Positions 43,274-44,044 of a stretch of DNA of 44,044 bases are shown here, one piece after another. Source of the DNA: Desulfobacteraceae bacterium (lineage in GTDB: Bacteria > Desulfobacterota > DSM-4660 > Desulfatiglandales > Desulfatiglandaceae). Under the pieces are notes generated by a model, which searched no databases, was not told where the DNA came from, and saw only the letters and a program-made list of their open reading frames with translations. How positions within the stretch are numbered: the stretch's first letter is position 1; the number at the start of each line of letters is the position of its first letter. The DNA lies in assembly GCA_003599015.1 (NCBI GenBank), contig QZIK01000058.1:1-44044 (forward strand). Reading direction: 5' to 3'. A program made the translations under genes and the position numbers.

Positions 43274-44044
43274 TCAACAAAAAATATCTTTAATGATAGA
43301 TTTTGTATGGTAATACTGTAAATCGCTCAGTGCCATGGATCCATCCGGCCGGAACAAAGGTGGATTATCTATTTTATATATACGTTCATTCAGTTTGCTT
43401 TGCTTTGCAATCCTCTCCGGGACTTCCGGGGTGAGTCCTATTGCTTTGTTTACATCGTCAGGAAATTTTCCTGGATCAGCGGTTTCATAAATCACTGCCA
43501 ACTTCTCGTGACTCCCGCCCAGATATGTATCGAGCGCCTTCCACCCCACCGCCCCATGAGGCTCAATAACCACCCCATAACGGTCAAAGACCTCCTTCAT
43601 GGCTGAGTAATGGTCTTTATTGGAGACAGGAATTGAATACAGGTCTCTCCTCATCGCGCTCATATCCGGCAGGATGTCCATCACTCCTTCTTGAACCACC
43701 TTTCCCTCCGTATCACGTCTGTCATATACGTGACCACCGTAAAGGTCCACAAGCCTTGCGAAGTTACTTGGATTTGAAACGATCATTGCAGAAGAAGGTG
43801 ACTTTCTGGAAGGCTTAACTATATAACGACCGGTTTTGAGGAAAACCGGAAATTCATCGTTTTCATTCACTCCACAAAGTATTTTGGATATGGGAAGTCC
43901 CATTTCACGAGCAAGCACGGTGCCCATCATGTCTCCGAAATTTCCCGAAGGAACGCTTGCAATCATCGGCTCATCAAAAGATGCTACCCTTGAGTAGGCG
44001 AAAAAAGGATAAACCGCCTGGGGCAGGAGCCTGCCGAGGCTTAT
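43274..44044 (-). CDS. thrC: threonine synthase (5' end outside the window)
   Basis: The frame stays open to the window edge, and the extra upstream codons read 'ISLGRLLPQAVYPFFAY', typical of threonine synthase, so the track start at 43966 is internal. The visible 256 residues include 'ASVPSGNFGD' (pyridoxal-phosphate phosphate-binding loop), 'GVNENDEFPVFLKTG' and 'VSNPSNFARL', matching the long bacterial ThrC form that converts O-phosphohomoserine to threonine. The N-terminal part with the PLP lysine is not in this window. Confidence 0.94.
   Translation of the reverse strand: MSLGRLLPQAVYPFFAYSRVASFDEPMIASVPSGNFGDMMGTVLAREMGLPISKILCGVNENDEFPVFLKTGRYIVKPSRKSPSSAMIVSNPSNFARLVDLYGGHVYDRRDTEGKVVQEGVMDILPDMSAMRRDLYSIPVSNKDHYSAMKEVFDRYGVVIEPHGAVGWKALDTYLGGSHEKLAVIYETADPGKFPDDVNKAIGLTPEVPERIAKQSKLNERIYKIDNPPLFRPDGSMALSDLQYYHTKSIIKDIFC

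Overview
The window looks like a chromosomal piece of an anaerobic, deltaproteobacterial-type (Desulfobacterota-like) organism. This rests on gene content only: a tungsten-type aldehyde:ferredoxin oxidoreductase (AOR) with its ferredoxin, acyl-CoA dehydrogenase and crotonase genes, three TRAP transporters (two DctPQM, one TAXI), several small Fe-S proteins, and the split radical-SAM (LipS1/LipS2-type) route to lipoate. I see no rRNA, tRNA, CRISPR array, transposase or phage gene. Coding density is high.

Layout. 58-4628 (+): TPR lipoprotein, acyl-CoA dehydrogenase, DUF3187-like outer-membrane protein. 13177-4698 (-): a tight seven-gene run reading lipoate-protein ligase fused to a DUF116-like domain, an FAD oxidoreductase (LipT-like), two radical SAM proteins (LipS1/LipS2-like), a secreted helical protein of unknown function, a 2[4Fe-4S] ferredoxin and an AOR. 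13369-15672 (+): membrane metallophosphoesterase (TTG start) and a Cys-rich Fe-S protein with an HTH-like N terminus. 15689-16384 (-): sfsA. 16511-23656 (+): an SbmA/YddA-like ABC protein whose ATPase motifs are all degraded, a very large discoidin/six-hairpin glycosidase-like protein, a crotonase lacking both hydratase glutamates, and a D,D-carboxypeptidase. 27084-23695 (-): a GH94-like protein. 27281-27589 (+): a DUF1330 protein.

27679-38091 is a transporter island. Two TRAP operons are transcribed divergently from a 389-bp region. A nitroreductase and a TAXI-type TRAP operon with the usual DUF1850 gene follow. In both DctPQM operons a strong hairpin lies between the binding-protein gene and the membrane genes, which would fit making more binding protein than permease.

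38183-44044 holds a small exported protein, an MFS transporter, a 149-aa unknown protein, tex, an HU-family gene and the 3' part of thrC, cut by the window edge. The hup-tex spacer contains three GC-rich segments that can pair in mutually exclusive ways.

The most interesting items are the lipoate-assembly operon extended by a DUF116 fusion and a ferredoxin/AOR pair, the apparent pseudo-ATPase ABC protein, and the Fe-S protein with six cysteines in eight residues. All functions are assigned by reading motifs; no database search was run.
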